64,000 nucleotides of DNA from NCBI RefSeq assembly GCF_028993635.1, contig NZ_CP118631.1, positions 3,968,001 to 4,032,000 on the forward strand. The letters run 5' to 3'. The DNA comes from Mucilaginibacter sp. SJ (GTDB lineage: Bacteria > Bacteroidota > Bacteroidia > Sphingobacteriales > Sphingobacteriaceae). The notes beneath the pieces were generated by a model. It saw only the letters and a program-made list of their open reading frames with translations. It searched no databases and was not told the DNA's origin. Made by a program: the position numbers and the translations under genes. Positions 8,769 to 18,621 of the stretch are shown here, one piece after another (positions within the stretch are counted from its first letter, which is position 1; every line of letters starts with the position of its first letter).

Positions 8769-9902
8769 ATGAAGAAATTTCTTTTGATCATCGCTATGCT
8801 TTCACCGGCGCTAACATTTGCACAAAATAAAAAAACAGGGCCTAAGACTTTCGACCTGGTGGTTGGTACTTATACCACAGGCAAAAGTAAAGGCATTGTG
8901 GTATACCGCTTTTATGCCGAAACCGGCAAACTGGCTTATCTCAGCGAAATTGATGGCGTAAACAATCCGTCGTATTTGACGTTAAGCGCCAATAATAAAT
9001 TTATTTACGCGGTTAACGAACTGCCTAAAGGTGAGGTAAGCGCGTTTTCATTTGAGCCCAAAACGGGCAAAATGACTTTTATCAACAAGCAATCAACACT
9101 GGGTGCCGATCCATGCCACATCTCAGTTGATAAAGCACAAAAAAACCTGATCATAGCTAACTACTCAAGCGGCAACGTTGCGGTAATGCCTTTAAACAAA
9201 GATGGTTCGATAGCCAACGGGATGCAAACCGAGCATGATGGCGGGCATAGTGTAAACAAAGAACGACAGGAATCCGCCCATGCGCATATGGCTGTTTTTA
9301 CACCCGACGAAAAATATGTGTTGTATAATGACCTCGGTACCGATAAAATAAATATCTACCGCTATCGCCCGTCAAAAGATCCCCGTATCGTACCGGCAAC
9401 ACCGGCCTTTGTAAGTGTTGCCCCCGGCGAAGGCCCGAGGCACCTGGAATTTTCGGCCGATAAAAAGACTGTTTACCTGGTAACTGAAATGGGATCGAAC
9501 GTTATTGCGTTTGATTACAATAACGGCAAGCTGAAACAGAAACAATCCATTACCATGCTGCCAGATGGCTTTACCGGCCAAACTGCAGGTGCCGCTATTC
9601 ATCTGTCGCCCGATGGCCGTTTTCTGTATGCTTCAAATCGTTTAGAAACCAACGAGATCAATATTTATGCGGTAAACCAGGAAACCGGCTTGCTTACTTT
9701 TGTAGCGCGCCAGTCCACCTATGGCAAAAACCCACGCGATTTTGCTATCGACCCAACTGGTAACTTCCTGATAGTAGCTAACCAGAACAGCGATAACATG
9801 TGGGTATTCAAAATAGACCAAAACACCGGCAAACTTGCCCAAACAGGTATCAGAGTTGATATCGGCAACCCGGTATGCTTAAAATTTACACCAGCTGAGT
9901 AA
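8769..9902 (+). CDS. Periplasmic lactonase family protein (YbhE-like beta-propeller)
   Basis: The 377-residue product has a cleavable signal peptide (MKKFLLIIAMLSPALTFAQ) and then the repeating seven-bladed propeller of the 6-phosphogluconolactonase family (PF10282). Diagnostic segments are VGTYTTGKSKGIVVY, NPSYLTLSANNKFIYAVNE, GADPCHISVD, the catalytic-face HAH (SAHAHMAVF), GEGPRHLEFS and NPRDFAIDPTGNFLIVANQ. Cytoplasmic members hydrolyse 6-phosphogluconolactone. The signal peptide moves this one to the periplasm, so the substrate is more likely another sugar lactone. It is followed by a strong bidirectional terminator shared with infB. Confidence 0.9.
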   Translation: MKKFLLIIAMLSPALTFAQNKKTGPKTFDLVVGTYTTGKSKGIVVYRFYAETGKLAYLSEIDGVNNPSYLTLSANNKFIYAVNELPKGEVSAFSFEPKTGKMTFINKQSTLGADPCHISVDKAQKNLIIANYSSGNVAVMPLNKDGSIANGMQTEHDGGHSVNKERQESAHAHMAVFTPDEKYVLYNDLGTDKINIYRYRPSKDPRIVPATPAFVSVAPGEGPRHLEFSADKKTVYLVTEMGSNVIAFDYNNGKLKQKQSITMLPDGFTGQTAGAAIHLSPDGRFLYASNRLETNEINIYAVNQETGLLTFVARQSTYGKNPRDFAIDPTGNFLIVANQNSDNMWVFKIDQNTGKLAQTGIRVDIGNPVCLKFTPAE

Positions 9903-9935
9903 GCTGAAAGCCGAAGACTTAAAAGCTGAAAGCAT
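9901..9935 (-). repeat. AGCTTT-type short dispersed repeat, degenerate copy
   Basis: Directly after the lactonase stop codon, the complement of this stretch repeats CTTTCAGC, TTCGGC and CTTTCAGC blocks, as in the copies at 8671, 27337 and 52796. It is the most divergent member. Confidence 0.4.
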
Positions 9936-9976
9936 TTTAGTCGCTTAACGCGGAGTGCCGGAAGCTCATTTACAGC

Positions 9977-10029
9977 AATAAAAAGAAAAGCTCAAAGCAA
10001 TACCAATGCTTTGAGCTTTTCTTTTTATT
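9977..10029. terminator. Bidirectional terminator between the lactonase gene and infB
   Basis: A perfect 23-bp stem (9977-9999 with 10007-10029) closes a seven-base loop. Its A-rich left end and T-rich right end make it a terminator on both strands, as expected between convergent genes. Confidence 0.93.
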
Positions 10030-10037
10030 TTATTTAA

Positions 10038-13000
10038 TTACAACTTGCGTTTAACTTCTACGTTTTCGTAAGCTTCAACAATGTCGCCTACTTCAATGTT
10101 GTTAAAGTTGTTGATGTTCAAACCGCACTCGTAACCTGCGCTTACTTCTTTCACGTCATCTTTAAAGCGTTTCAGTGAAGCCAGTTCGCCGGTGTAGATC
10201 ACCACGCCATCGCGGATGATGCGGATCTTGCTGTTACGGTTAATTTTACCATCCAATACCATACAACCTGCAATAGTACCAACCTTGCTGATCTTAAAGG
10301 TTTCGCGGATCTCAACGTTAGCCACGATCTTTTCTTCAAAGGTTGGTGCAAGCATACCTTCCATCGCCGCTTTGATCTCGTTGATCGCGTCGTAGATGAT
10401 TGAGTACAGCCTGATATCAATCTGCTCAGCTTCGGCCAGTTTACGGGCACCGCCTGAAGGGCGTACCTGGAAGCCGATGATGATCGCGTCAGATGCTGAT
10501 GCCAGCAATACGTCTGATTCGGAGATCTGACCTACCGCTTTCGAGATGATGTTCACCTGGATCTGCTCGGTAGACAGTTTCAGCAATGAATCTGACAAGG
10601 CCTCGATAGAACCATCCACGTCACCTTTAACAATGATGTTAAGCTCCTTGAAGTTACCCACTGCCAAACGACGGCCGATTTCATCAAGGGTGATGTGTTT
10701 CTGCGTACGTAAGCCCTGCTCACGTTGTAACTGTAAGCGTTTGTTAGCAATTTCACGTGCTTCAACTTCGCTCTCAAGCGCGTTGAATTTATCGCCCGCT
10801 GTTGGTGCACCCTGCATACCCAACACCTGTACAGGTGTTGATGGTCCTGCCGAATCCACACGCTGACCGCGCTCGTTGGTTAACGCTTTTACACGACCGC
10901 TGTAGCAGCCTGCCAGTATCGGGTCACCTACTTTTAAGCGGCCTGCCTGTACAAGGATGGTGGTAACAATACCACGGCCTTTATCTAAAGCTGCCTCAAT
11001 AACAGTACCTACGGCACGTTTGTTAGGGTTAGCTTTCAGTTCGAGCAATTCGGCTTCAAGCAATACTTTTTCCAATAATAGGTCAACATTTAAGCCGGTT
11101 TTGGCCGAAATTTCCTGCGACTGGTATTTACCGCCCCACTCCTCAACCAAAATATTCATCGCCGATAATTGTTCCCTTACCTTATCGGCATTGGCACCCG
11201 GCTTATCAATTTTGTTGAAAGCGAAGATGATTGGCGCGCCTGCAGCCTGTGCATGGTTTATGGCCTCGCGGGTTTGCGGCATCACGCTGTCATCGGCAGC
11301 TATTACTATAATTACAATATCTGTAACCTGCGCACCCCTTGCACGCATAGCGGTAAACGCTTCGTGACCCGGTGTATCCAGGAAGGTGATCTTTCCTTTA
11401 TTGTCAGGCAAAGTTACTTCATAAGCACCAATGTGCTGGGTTATACCGCCCGCTTCGCCGCCTATTACGTTGGTTTTACGTATAAAGTCGAGCAATGAGG
11501 TTTTACCGTGGTCAACGTGGCCCATGATAGTTACGATTGGTGCACGTGTCACCAGGTCGGCCGGATCATCGATCTGGTCAAGGTTGGCTTCTTCATCCTG
11601 CGGCTTCACAAATTCAACCTGGTAGCCAAATTCATCGGCCACAATTGAAAGTGTTTCGGCATCAAGCCTTTGGTTAATGGAAACGAACATGCCCAGGCTC
11701 ATACAGGTAGATATGATCTGCGTTACAGATACATCCATCATGCTTGCCAGCTCATTTGCCGTTACAAACTCGGTAACCTTCAATACTTTTGATTGCAGTT
11801 CCTGTTCCATTGCCAGTTCTTCGGCACTTGCAGCAACATCATCACGTTTTTGACGACGGAATTTAGCACGCTGTGCAAACTTGCCCGACTTACCCGCACC
11901 GCTTAAGCGTGCAAGTGTAGCCTTGATCTGGTCTTGTATGTCTTTTTCTGAAGGTTCTTCCTTCGGTCCTGTATGTTGAGGCGGATTATTGCGGTTGTTC
12001 CTGAAATCCGGGCGGTTACCACCGCCATGACCTCCCTGGCCCTGGCCTGGACCGCTGTTTCCGGGTGCTCCGTGTGTACGGTTCCTGAAATCCGGGCGGT
12101 TTGGATTAATGGTACCACCACCGCCAGGCTGCTGACCTTGTTGCGGATGATTGCCACCACCGCCCTGCTGGCCATGCGGATGATTACCTCCGCCTTGCTG
12201 CGGGTTGCCCTGATTATCTTTGCGTTTACGTTTGCGTTTATGATCGGCCGCGTTATTATTTGAATTTGATGACGAAGCTACCGGGTTGCGTTTTGGCGCA
12301 TTAACCGGCAACTGGATCTTACCAATAATGTTTGGCCCTGTTAAGCGCTCAGCTTTAGCACGGATCACATCCGGTTCCTGGCTTTCATCAACTGCTGGCG
12401 CTGCCGGAGTTTCTGGAGCAGCCGGAGGTGTTGCAACCGGTGCTTTTTCAGCAACAGGCGCTTTAGGCTCTTCGGCTTTAGGTGCTTCAGCAACCGGGGC
12501 TGCCGGTTTTGGCGTTTCAACCTTTGGCGGTTCAGGTACAACCGGAGCTACCGGCTGTGGCGCTTCAACTTTTGGCTCGGCAGGTGCCGGAGCCGGTGTT
12601 GGCGCAGGTGCCTGTGCAACTGGCTCGGGTTGTTTAACAACTTCAACTGGTTTTTCCGCAGGCTTCTCCGCCTGTGGCTTAGCATTCAGGTTGTTAAGGT
12701 CAATTTTTCCAACCACCTTAACACCAGGTAATACGTCATTGCGCTCATCAGAACGTGCAGGAGCTTGTGCTGCCGGAGCAGGCTCGGCCGGTTTGGGTTT
12801 TTCAACCTGCGGCTGTGCAAAGTGCCCTGTATTCTTGATCAGTATCTCTTCGTTCTCAAAATCGCGCGAACGGCGGTTCTCAACCGGCTTTTCAGGAAAC
12901 TGTGCAGCAGGCTCTTCTTTCCTTATCTTTCCGATACTGATCTGCTTAGCTTCCTCCTTAATACTTTTGTCAACAGCAAATTCCTTTAACAGGGCATTGT

Positions 13001-13139
13001 ACATGTCATTATCCAGCTTGGCCATAGGATGCTTGTCAACCTTGTATCCTTTGGTAGCTAAATAATCGACAAGGGTACCCATGCCAATGTTCAGTTCTTT
13101 TACTGCTTTAATTAATTTTATGGATTTGTCTTCTGACAT
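10038..13139 (-). CDS. infB: Translation initiation factor IF-2
   Basis: IF-2 is the GTPase that brings initiator tRNA to the ribosome. The 1033-residue protein has an IF2_N element (residues 4-55) and then a long low-complexity region rich in Pro, Ala, Glu and Lys (about 70-260) and in Gly, Asn and Gln (about 285-400). The conserved half follows: G1 GHVDHGKTS near residue 540, G3 DTPGHEAF, G4 NKID, then domains II, III and the fMet-tRNA-binding C1/C2 region. The length is long but usual for Bacteroidota. It is the last gene of the rimP-nusA-infB operon, 61 bases after nusA, and ends at a strong terminator. Confidence 0.98.
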   Translation of the reverse strand: MSEDKSIKLIKAVKELNIGMGTLVDYLATKGYKVDKHPMAKLDNDMYNALLKEFAVDKSIKEEAKQISIGKIRKEEPAAQFPEKPVENRRSRDFENEEILIKNTGHFAQPQVEKPKPAEPAPAAQAPARSDERNDVLPGVKVVGKIDLNNLNAKPQAEKPAEKPVEVVKQPEPVAQAPAPTPAPAPAEPKVEAPQPVAPVVPEPPKVETPKPAAPVAEAPKAEEPKAPVAEKAPVATPPAAPETPAAPAVDESQEPDVIRAKAERLTGPNIIGKIQLPVNAPKRNPVASSSNSNNNAADHKRKRKRKDNQGNPQQGGGNHPHGQQGGGGNHPQQGQQPGGGGTINPNRPDFRNRTHGAPGNSGPGQGQGGHGGGNRPDFRNNRNNPPQHTGPKEEPSEKDIQDQIKATLARLSGAGKSGKFAQRAKFRRQKRDDVAASAEELAMEQELQSKVLKVTEFVTANELASMMDVSVTQIISTCMSLGMFVSINQRLDAETLSIVADEFGYQVEFVKPQDEEANLDQIDDPADLVTRAPIVTIMGHVDHGKTSLLDFIRKTNVIGGEAGGITQHIGAYEVTLPDNKGKITFLDTPGHEAFTAMRARGAQVTDIVIIVIAADDSVMPQTREAINHAQAAGAPIIFAFNKIDKPGANADKVREQLSAMNILVEEWGGKYQSQEISAKTGLNVDLLLEKVLLEAELLELKANPNKRAVGTVIEAALDKGRGIVTTILVQAGRLKVGDPILAGCYSGRVKALTNERGQRVDSAGPSTPVQVLGMQGAPTAGDKFNALESEVEAREIANKRLQLQREQGLRTQKHITLDEIGRRLAVGNFKELNIIVKGDVDGSIEALSDSLLKLSTEQIQVNIISKAVGQISESDVLLASASDAIIIGFQVRPSGGARKLAEAEQIDIRLYSIIYDAINEIKAAMEGMLAPTFEEKIVANVEIRETFKISKVGTIAGCMVLDGKINRNSKIRIIRDGVVIYTGELASLKRFKDDVKEVSAGYECGLNINNFNNIEVGDIVEAYENVEVKRKL

Positions 13140-13200
13140 TTAATATTACTTTCTCTGCTTATTTAGTGCAAAAATACGATTTTAATTTTGCTTATTCCGC

Positions 13201-14436
13201 TTATTCAAACTCCGCATTCAATATTGATAGCACTTCTTTTACTGTTTCTTCCTCTAAATCGGTACGTTTTACCAATTCACCAACGGTTAAGGCCAGTACT
13301 GATTTTGCTGTATCTAAACCAATACGTTTAAATTCATCAATGATCCAGCCTTCAATCTCGTCAGAAAATTCTTCAATGTCCACATCCTCGTCATGCTCAT
13401 CAGCCTCACGGTAAACATCAATTTCGTAGCCTGTCAATTTTCCTGCCAGCTTAATGTTGTGCCCGCCACGACCGATAGCTAACGATACCTGGTCGGGTTT
13501 TAAATACACAGCCGCTGTTTTTTTCTCATCATCTAATTTAATAGAAGTGATTTTGGCAGGTGACAATGCACGCTGAATATATAGCTGAACGTTGTTGGTA
13601 AAGTTAATAACGTCGATATTTTCATTTTTTAACTCCCGTACTATACCGTGGATTCGTGAACCTTTCATACCTACGCAGGCACCAACCGGATCGATACGGT
13701 CGTCATATGATTCAACGGCAACTTTAGCACGCTCGCCCGGTTCGCGCACAATTTTCTTGATGGTAATTAAGCCATCAAAAATTTCCGGCACTTCAAGCTC
13801 AAACAAGCGCTGTAAAAACTCAGGCGCTGTACGTGAAATGATGATTTTGGGGTTGCTGTTCAGCATATCTACTTTTGATACAACAGCTTTAACGCTGTCG
13901 CCTTTCTTGAAGTAGTCGGCCGGGATCTGCTCCGTTTTTGGCAGTAACAGCTCGTTGCCTTCATCATCAAGAACTAAAGTTTCTTTTTTCCAAACCTGGT
14001 AAACCTCGCCTGTAACAATTTCACCTACGCGGTCTTTATATTTTTTGAAGATCTCGTCTTTCTCTAATTCCAGAATTTTTGATACCAGCGTTTGGCGGGC
14101 GGCTAAAATAGCACGGCGGCCAAAGCTTTCTAAAGTGATCTGTTCAATATAGTCATCACCAACTTCAAGGTCGGCGTCATACAGGTGTGCTTCGGCAAGT
14201 TCTATCTCCAGGTCATCATCTTCGCTAAAGCCATCTTCCATAACTTTACGTGTGCGCCAGATCTCTAAGTCACCGTTATCGGTGTTCACAATTACGTCGC
14301 AATTTTCGTCCGTACCGTACTTTTTCCTGATCATGCTCCTGAAAACGTCTTCCAGAACGCTCATCATGGTAGGGCGGTCAATGTTCTTGAAATCTTTAAA
14401 TTCCTGAAAAGAATCAATTAAATTAATATTGCTCAT
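13201..14436 (-). CDS. nusA: Transcription termination/antitermination protein NusA
   Basis: NusA binds RNA polymerase and modulates pausing, termination and antitermination. The 411-residue product contains the N-terminal polymerase-binding domain (to about residue 130), an S1 domain (GEIVTGEVYQVWKKETLVL), and two KH domains (EIFDGLITIKKIVREPGERAKV; GACVGMKGSRIHGIVREL; SLAIGRGGHNIKLAGKLTG). An acidic C-terminal segment with a short helix-hairpin repeat follows. The gene lies 3 bases after rimP, as in most bacteria. Confidence 0.97.
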   Translation of the reverse strand: MSNINLIDSFQEFKDFKNIDRPTMMSVLEDVFRSMIRKKYGTDENCDVIVNTDNGDLEIWRTRKVMEDGFSEDDDLEIELAEAHLYDADLEVGDDYIEQITLESFGRRAILAARQTLVSKILELEKDEIFKKYKDRVGEIVTGEVYQVWKKETLVLDDEGNELLLPKTEQIPADYFKKGDSVKAVVSKVDMLNSNPKIIISRTAPEFLQRLFELEVPEIFDGLITIKKIVREPGERAKVAVESYDDRIDPVGACVGMKGSRIHGIVRELKNENIDVINFTNNVQLYIQRALSPAKITSIKLDDEKKTAAVYLKPDQVSLAIGRGGHNIKLAGKLTGYEIDVYREADEHDEDVDIEEFSDEIEGWIIDEFKRIGLDTAKSVLALTVGELVKRTDLEEETVKEVLSILNAEFE

Positions 14437-14439
14437 TTT

Positions 14440-14904
14440 TTACTTAAATGATATTAAAACCTTTGTTTCTGTTATTTGGTCCATTGGGATAACGCTTTCT
14501 ATAACCTGCGCTTTTTTCCCTTTTTCTTTTACTTTTTCTTCAATGGTGATGGCATCCTCTGTAAGGCCGGTTAATGTGCCTTCGCGTTTAGCCCCATCTT
14601 TCATTTTAATGCCCAGGTTACGGCCAACATTTTTGGCGTATTGCCTTGGCGACGACAGCGGATAGTCAATGCCCGGCGATGAAACCTCCAGATTATAAGC
14701 GGTTTCAATCACGTTTTCCTCTTCCAGATGGAAACCTACGTGCCTGCTTACCTGTACACATTCATCAATACCGATACCGTTATCGCCATCAAGCAGGATC
14801 ACCAATTTACCGTTCGGGTGCATTTTAATATCCACTATAAACAGGTTTGGTTTATCTGCTATCTTCTCTTCTACCAGTTCTTTTACCCTTTTTTCAATAT
14901 TCAT
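14440..14904 (-). CDS. rimP: Ribosome maturation factor RimP
   Basis: RimP assists maturation of the 30S subunit. The 154 residues match the two-domain family: an N-terminal part with LFIVDIKMHPNGKLVILLDG and GIGIDECVQVSRHV, then YNLEVSSPGIDYPLSSPRQY and an Sm-like C-terminal barrel. It is the first gene of the operon. The 5' leader carries a strong hairpin, described separately. Confidence 0.96.
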   Translation of the reverse strand: MNIEKRVKELVEEKIADKPNLFIVDIKMHPNGKLVILLDGDNGIGIDECVQVSRHVGFHLEEENVIETAYNLEVSSPGIDYPLSSPRQYAKNVGRNLGIKMKDGAKREGTLTGLTEDAITIEEKVKEKGKKAQVIESVIPMDQITETKVLISFK

Positions 14905-14944
14905 TACCCACCGGTGTTTTTGACAGAATAATTTTGATTGATAA

Positions 14945-14979
14945 AATAAAAGAGGGGACTAATTGCCCCCTCTTTTATT
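14945..14979 (-). terminator. Hairpin terminator in front of rimP
   Basis: The stem pairs TAAAAGAGGGG (14947-14957) with 14967-14977, around a nine-base loop. On the minus strand it runs into TTTTATTTTAT, so it can end the transcript of the small lipoprotein gene (stop at 15031). It also lies just downstream of the likely start point of the rimP operon. Confidence 0.8.
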
Positions 14980-14987
14980 AACGGTTG

Positions 14988-15018
14988 CAAATATAATCAA
15001 AAATATTAAATTTTCAAG
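14988..15018 (-). promoter_or_regulatory. Probable promoter of the rimP-nusA-infB operon
   Basis: On the minus strand CTTG (15015-15018), a 19-base spacer and TATATTTG (14988-14995) fit the Bacteroidota consensus with one mismatch in the -33 box. Transcription would start near 14981, placing the 14945-14979 hairpin at the very 5' end of the mRNA. Confidence 0.6.
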
Positions 15019-15030
15019 CATATAGGTAGT

Positions 15031-15456
15031 TTATCGCTTAAAAATCAAATCTGTATAGTGCAAGGTGCCGGGTTTGCTGCGGCTTTTTATCAAATCGGTC
15101 AGCGTACTACCGGTACTGAAATCATAGTAACGAAAAAAATACGTTTGCTGTGTACTAAAGGCTGTATCCGGCGTAAAAATAACAACATTATCTTTAACGG
15201 TGTAACTACCCGGTTGTGCGGGCTGCAGGTTTCGCATACTGGTATCGGCGGGCATGCGGTAAACGGCCATGAGCGTTTCCCAGGCTTTGGCAGATGAATC
15301 ACGGCTGATCTCGTTAATGACGGCCGGATCGAAACCGGTTATCTGCAATGCTTTTCCGTTATTAACTGTCTTAATGGTTACCGGTGTTTTGGTTGATGTT
15401 TCTGTACAACTGAATAAAAACATTAGCGGAAGTAATAAAGGAAAAAGTTTTTTCAT
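15031..15456 (-). CDS. Small lipoprotein of unknown function
   Basis: The ATG at 15454-15456 gives 141 residues beginning with MKKLFPLLLPLMFLFSC, a lipoprotein signal with Cys17. The open frame extends 57 codons further upstream, but that part shows no protein character and would bury the signal. The mature part contains beta-rich segments (SYTVKDNVVIFTPDTAF, TYFFRYYDF), perhaps an immunoglobulin-like fold. No enzymatic motif is visible. A terminator follows, and the S9 peptidase gene precedes it on the same strand at a distance of 194 bases. Confidence 0.75.
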   Translation of the reverse strand: MKKLFPLLLPLMFLFSCTETSTKTPVTIKTVNNGKALQITGFDPAVINEISRDSSAKAWETLMAVYRMPADTSMRNLQPAQPGSYTVKDNVVIFTPDTAFSTQQTYFFRYYDFSTGSTLTDLIKSRSKPGTLHYTDLIFKR

Positions 15457-15650
15457 TTGGCAAGATAGGTTATTGTAATAAAAAGCGATATATCCATTTG
15501 CTGAAGAAGCATGCATTATTATGGCTATATCAATAAGCATAGTTTGAGCCCGTAGGATACCTGTAAGGCTTGCGACAGTGGGGATGAAAATTGTCTTGCG
15601 CTCGTTGCAAACGAGCGCAAGTAGCACGACGGTTAGTCTTTTAAATTACT

Positions 15651-18011
15651 CTACTTCTTCAACGTCCCCTCAAATAATTTATAAAGGCGTTTATACTCAT
15701 CGGCCCAGCTGCTGGGTTGTTCAAAGCCGTGGTCTTCCACAGGGTACGAGGCCAGCTCCCAGTTTTCTTTGTGCAACTCTATCAGTTTTTGAGTCAGGCG
15801 GATAATATCCTGGTAGTTTACATTCTGGTCTATCATGCCATGCAGCATAAGCAGGTTGCCTTTTAAGCCGCTGGCAAAATAAATAGGCGAACTTTTGCGA
15901 TAGGCCTGTTCATCGGTAAAAGGCTCGTTAAGTATATTTGAGGTGTATTCATGGTTATAATGCGCCCAGTCGGTAACTGAACGGATGGCACCGCCTGCAG
16001 CAAAAACATCCGGTTCGGTAAACATGCCCATAAGCGTAATGAAGCCTCCATATGAACCGCCGTACAAACCGACATGTTTGGGGTTAACGCCATATTTTTC
16101 AACCAGCAATTTTACGCCATCAACCTGGTCGGTAAGGTCTTTGCCTCCCATGTGGCGATAGATCCCTGTCCGGAAATCCCGGCCGTAACCTGCGCTCGCT
16201 GTGTAGTCAATGTCCAGCACAGTATAACCATTATCGGCGAGCATGTTATTGAACATGTACTCGCGGAAGTAATAACTCCACGAATAGGTGACATTTTGCA
16301 GATACCCCGCTCCGTGTACAAATACAACTGCCGGCTTCGCAGGGTCGGTTTTTTTAGGCTGATATAAACGCGCATAAACATCGGTACCGTAACGGTTTTT
16401 AAAGGTGATGATCTCCGGGTCGCGCCATGGGTACGACAAGTATTCGGCCGAAACGGAGTTGGTTATTTTTACCGCTTTTGCACCGGGTTTATTGGCCTGG
16501 ATATAAAGCTCCCAGGGACGATTTGAATAGGAATAGCGGATAGCCAGCCACTTTTCATCGGGCGAAAGTGTTACCTCGTTACCGCCTTTCATACCGGTAA
16601 TTTTAACAGGGGTACCGCCGCTAACCGGGATGCTGTAAAAATGGGTAATGCCCGGATGATCGATATTGGCAGTAAAATAAAACGTCTTTTTATCCTGGCT
16701 TAACTGCAAAGTTTGTACTTCCCATTTGCCGCTTGTGAGTTGTTTTTTAGCACCGCTGGTTACATCAACCACATAAATATGCGAGTAACCGCTGGCCTCG
16801 CTCTGGTAATAAAAATGGTTATCATCAATAAAACCTGTATTCCCGGGATCATCAATGCCGGGGCCGCCAATCCATGCCTCATCCCGCTGCCGGTCAAGCA
16901 GGCTTAGTTTACCGCTTACCGGGTCTAAACGCATGATCCAGCAGTCTTTATTATCCTGTGCTGAGATAATAACCACCGCGTTGCTGCCGCTTTGGTTCCA
17001 TAAAACGCCATCGATATTTACCGGCCTGTCGGCGTTTTCCTTTTGACGGGCTTTTAATTCATCGGGATAGTCTTTTAAATAGTCGGGCAGGTCTTTAATG
17101 CCGGGGATCTCTGATGTAATAACCGGGTAAACCGCTTCACGGCGCTTATCGTAAATAAAAGTCTCTGAGGTTGACGATGGACGGCCGACCTTTGAACGGT
17201 TAGGAATATCCTCTGTGAAGCCAGATGCGGTAACATAGTTAGGTACTATGGCATTTTGAACCCCGTCGGCACGTTTGGTAAGGCGATAGGTGATAAACCT
17301 GTTATCCGGACTGATCTGTACAGCGCTCATTCTTTTATCGCCATAGGCAATCTCTTTCAGCTTGTCGGGCTTAAGCAATGCTGTTTCTGTTGAATCTTTT
17401 TTATCGTCCTTTGCTTCCTTTTTGATGATCTCAAACAACTCAAGCTGCTGTTTTTTAAGCCATTGTTCCTGTTCGCCGGGTTTATCCTTACTTTTTTTAT
17501 CGCTTAAAGCCCGTACAAAATTGGTTAGCTGTACCAGGCTACCGCCATTCAGATTAATGGAGAAAAGGTTATTATCTTCTTTGTAAATGATCTTTGTTTC
17601 ATCACCGCTGAAAACAGGGCTGTCTTCCTGCGCTACGGTATTTGTTAGCCGGGTGGTTTTGTTGGCTTTTACATCGTATAAAAATAAATCGCCGTTTTTA
17701 CTGAATACCTTTTGGCTATGCTTTTTGTTCCATTCGCCGTAACCGGCTGCCAGATCGCGCTGCTCGGGAATGCTGACTTTTTGTACCCTGTTGTCGCCGG
17801 GACTAACTGAATATAACCGGGTATTGCCCGAAGCGTCATCATCCCATTTAAAATAGATCTTTTTACTATCGTTAGCCCAACGGATATTGGACGGCGAAAC
17901 CCCGATCCATTTAGGATCGCGCATGATTTTTTCGATGCTAAGGGTATCCAGCTTTTGGGCAAAGGCGCCCGTTGCCGGGATCAGGAACAATAAGCCTAAC
18001 AGTTTTTTCAT
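15651..18011 (-). CDS. S9 family peptidase (DPP-IV / prolyl oligopeptidase type)
   Basis: The 786-residue secreted enzyme begins with a signal peptide (MKKLLGLLFLIPATGAFAQ). Residues about 30-530 form a beta-propeller with WD40-like TolB repeats. The C-terminal alpha/beta-hydrolase domain carries the nucleophile motif GGSYGGF (Ser near 654), the Asp in HGMIDQNV (near 727) and the His in DHGFEQ (near 761). It probably removes dipeptides or cuts peptides in the periplasm. The length fits the DPP-IV subfamily. Confidence 0.94.
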   Translation of the reverse strand: MKKLLGLLFLIPATGAFAQKLDTLSIEKIMRDPKWIGVSPSNIRWANDSKKIYFKWDDDASGNTRLYSVSPGDNRVQKVSIPEQRDLAAGYGEWNKKHSQKVFSKNGDLFLYDVKANKTTRLTNTVAQEDSPVFSGDETKIIYKEDNNLFSINLNGGSLVQLTNFVRALSDKKSKDKPGEQEQWLKKQQLELFEIIKKEAKDDKKDSTETALLKPDKLKEIAYGDKRMSAVQISPDNRFITYRLTKRADGVQNAIVPNYVTASGFTEDIPNRSKVGRPSSTSETFIYDKRREAVYPVITSEIPGIKDLPDYLKDYPDELKARQKENADRPVNIDGVLWNQSGSNAVVIISAQDNKDCWIMRLDPVSGKLSLLDRQRDEAWIGGPGIDDPGNTGFIDDNHFYYQSEASGYSHIYVVDVTSGAKKQLTSGKWEVQTLQLSQDKKTFYFTANIDHPGITHFYSIPVSGGTPVKITGMKGGNEVTLSPDEKWLAIRYSYSNRPWELYIQANKPGAKAVKITNSVSAEYLSYPWRDPEIITFKNRYGTDVYARLYQPKKTDPAKPAVVFVHGAGYLQNVTYSWSYYFREYMFNNMLADNGYTVLDIDYTASAGYGRDFRTGIYRHMGGKDLTDQVDGVKLLVEKYGVNPKHVGLYGGSYGGFITLMGMFTEPDVFAAGGAIRSVTDWAHYNHEYTSNILNEPFTDEQAYRKSSPIYFASGLKGNLLMLHGMIDQNVNYQDIIRLTQKLIELHKENWELASYPVEDHGFEQPSSWADEYKRLYKLFEGTLKK

Positions 18012-18081
18012 ATCTCAATAAAGCATGCAATTTAACAGTTTGGCTAATGATTGTTATTTTTAAGCATTTTATTGTTACAAA

Positions 18082-18621
18082 ATGGAACTGCAGGGCAACG
18101 GATTTTTATTGAGGGCGTGGCAACCGGGCGATGAAGCATCACTTCAAAAGCATGCGGATAACCCGAAAGTATCGGCTTTTTTGCGCGACAGGTTCCCGTA
18201 TCCTTATACTATGAAGGATGCGCTATTTTGGGTGAACCTGGCCCAAAACCAGCAACCTTTAACCAACTTTGCCATAGTAGTTAACGGTGAAGCCTGCGGC
18301 GGCATTGGTGTTGAACTTTTTACCGACGAAAGCCGCATAACCGCCGAAATAGGCTATTGGCTTGGTGAAGAACATTGGGGAAAGGGCTTAGCAACCGAGG
18401 CTGTAAAACTGGTAACCACTTATGCTTTTGAACATTTTTCGCTATTGCGCTTAGAAGCCGGTGTGTATAATAGAAACACGGCATCCATACGGGTGCTCGA
18501 AAAAGCAGGTTATATTCAGGAGGCCGTACTACGAAGGTCAGTTATTAAAAATGGCGAGGTGATGGATAAATATATGTATGCTATTTTTAAGGATGAACAA
18601 TTAAATTCACAGGATGCCTAA
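18082..18621 (+). CDS. GNAT family N-acetyltransferase (RimJ/RimL type)
   Basis: The 179-residue protein shows the acetyl-CoA-binding segment IGYWLGEEHWGKGLATEAVKL and the following LRLEAGVYNRNTASIRVLEKAGY, characteristic of the RimJ/RimL-like group that acetylates N-terminal or small-molecule amines. Its stop codon overlaps the start of the zeta-like gene by 8 bases, so the two are probably translationally coupled. Substrate unknown. Confidence 0.9.
   Translation: MELQGNGFLLRAWQPGDEASLQKHADNPKVSAFLRDRFPYPYTMKDALFWVNLAQNQQPLTNFAIVVNGEACGGIGVELFTDESRITAEIGYWLGEEHWGKGLATEAVKLVTTYAFEHFSLLRLEAGVYNRNTASIRVLEKAGYIQEAVLRRSVIKNGEVMDKYMYAIFKDEQLNSQDA

Noticed and set aside
12286..13065. 259-codon antisense frame in infB
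   Set aside because: It is a low-complexity Gly/Ala/Ser/Thr shadow of the Pro/Ala-rich IF-2 linker.
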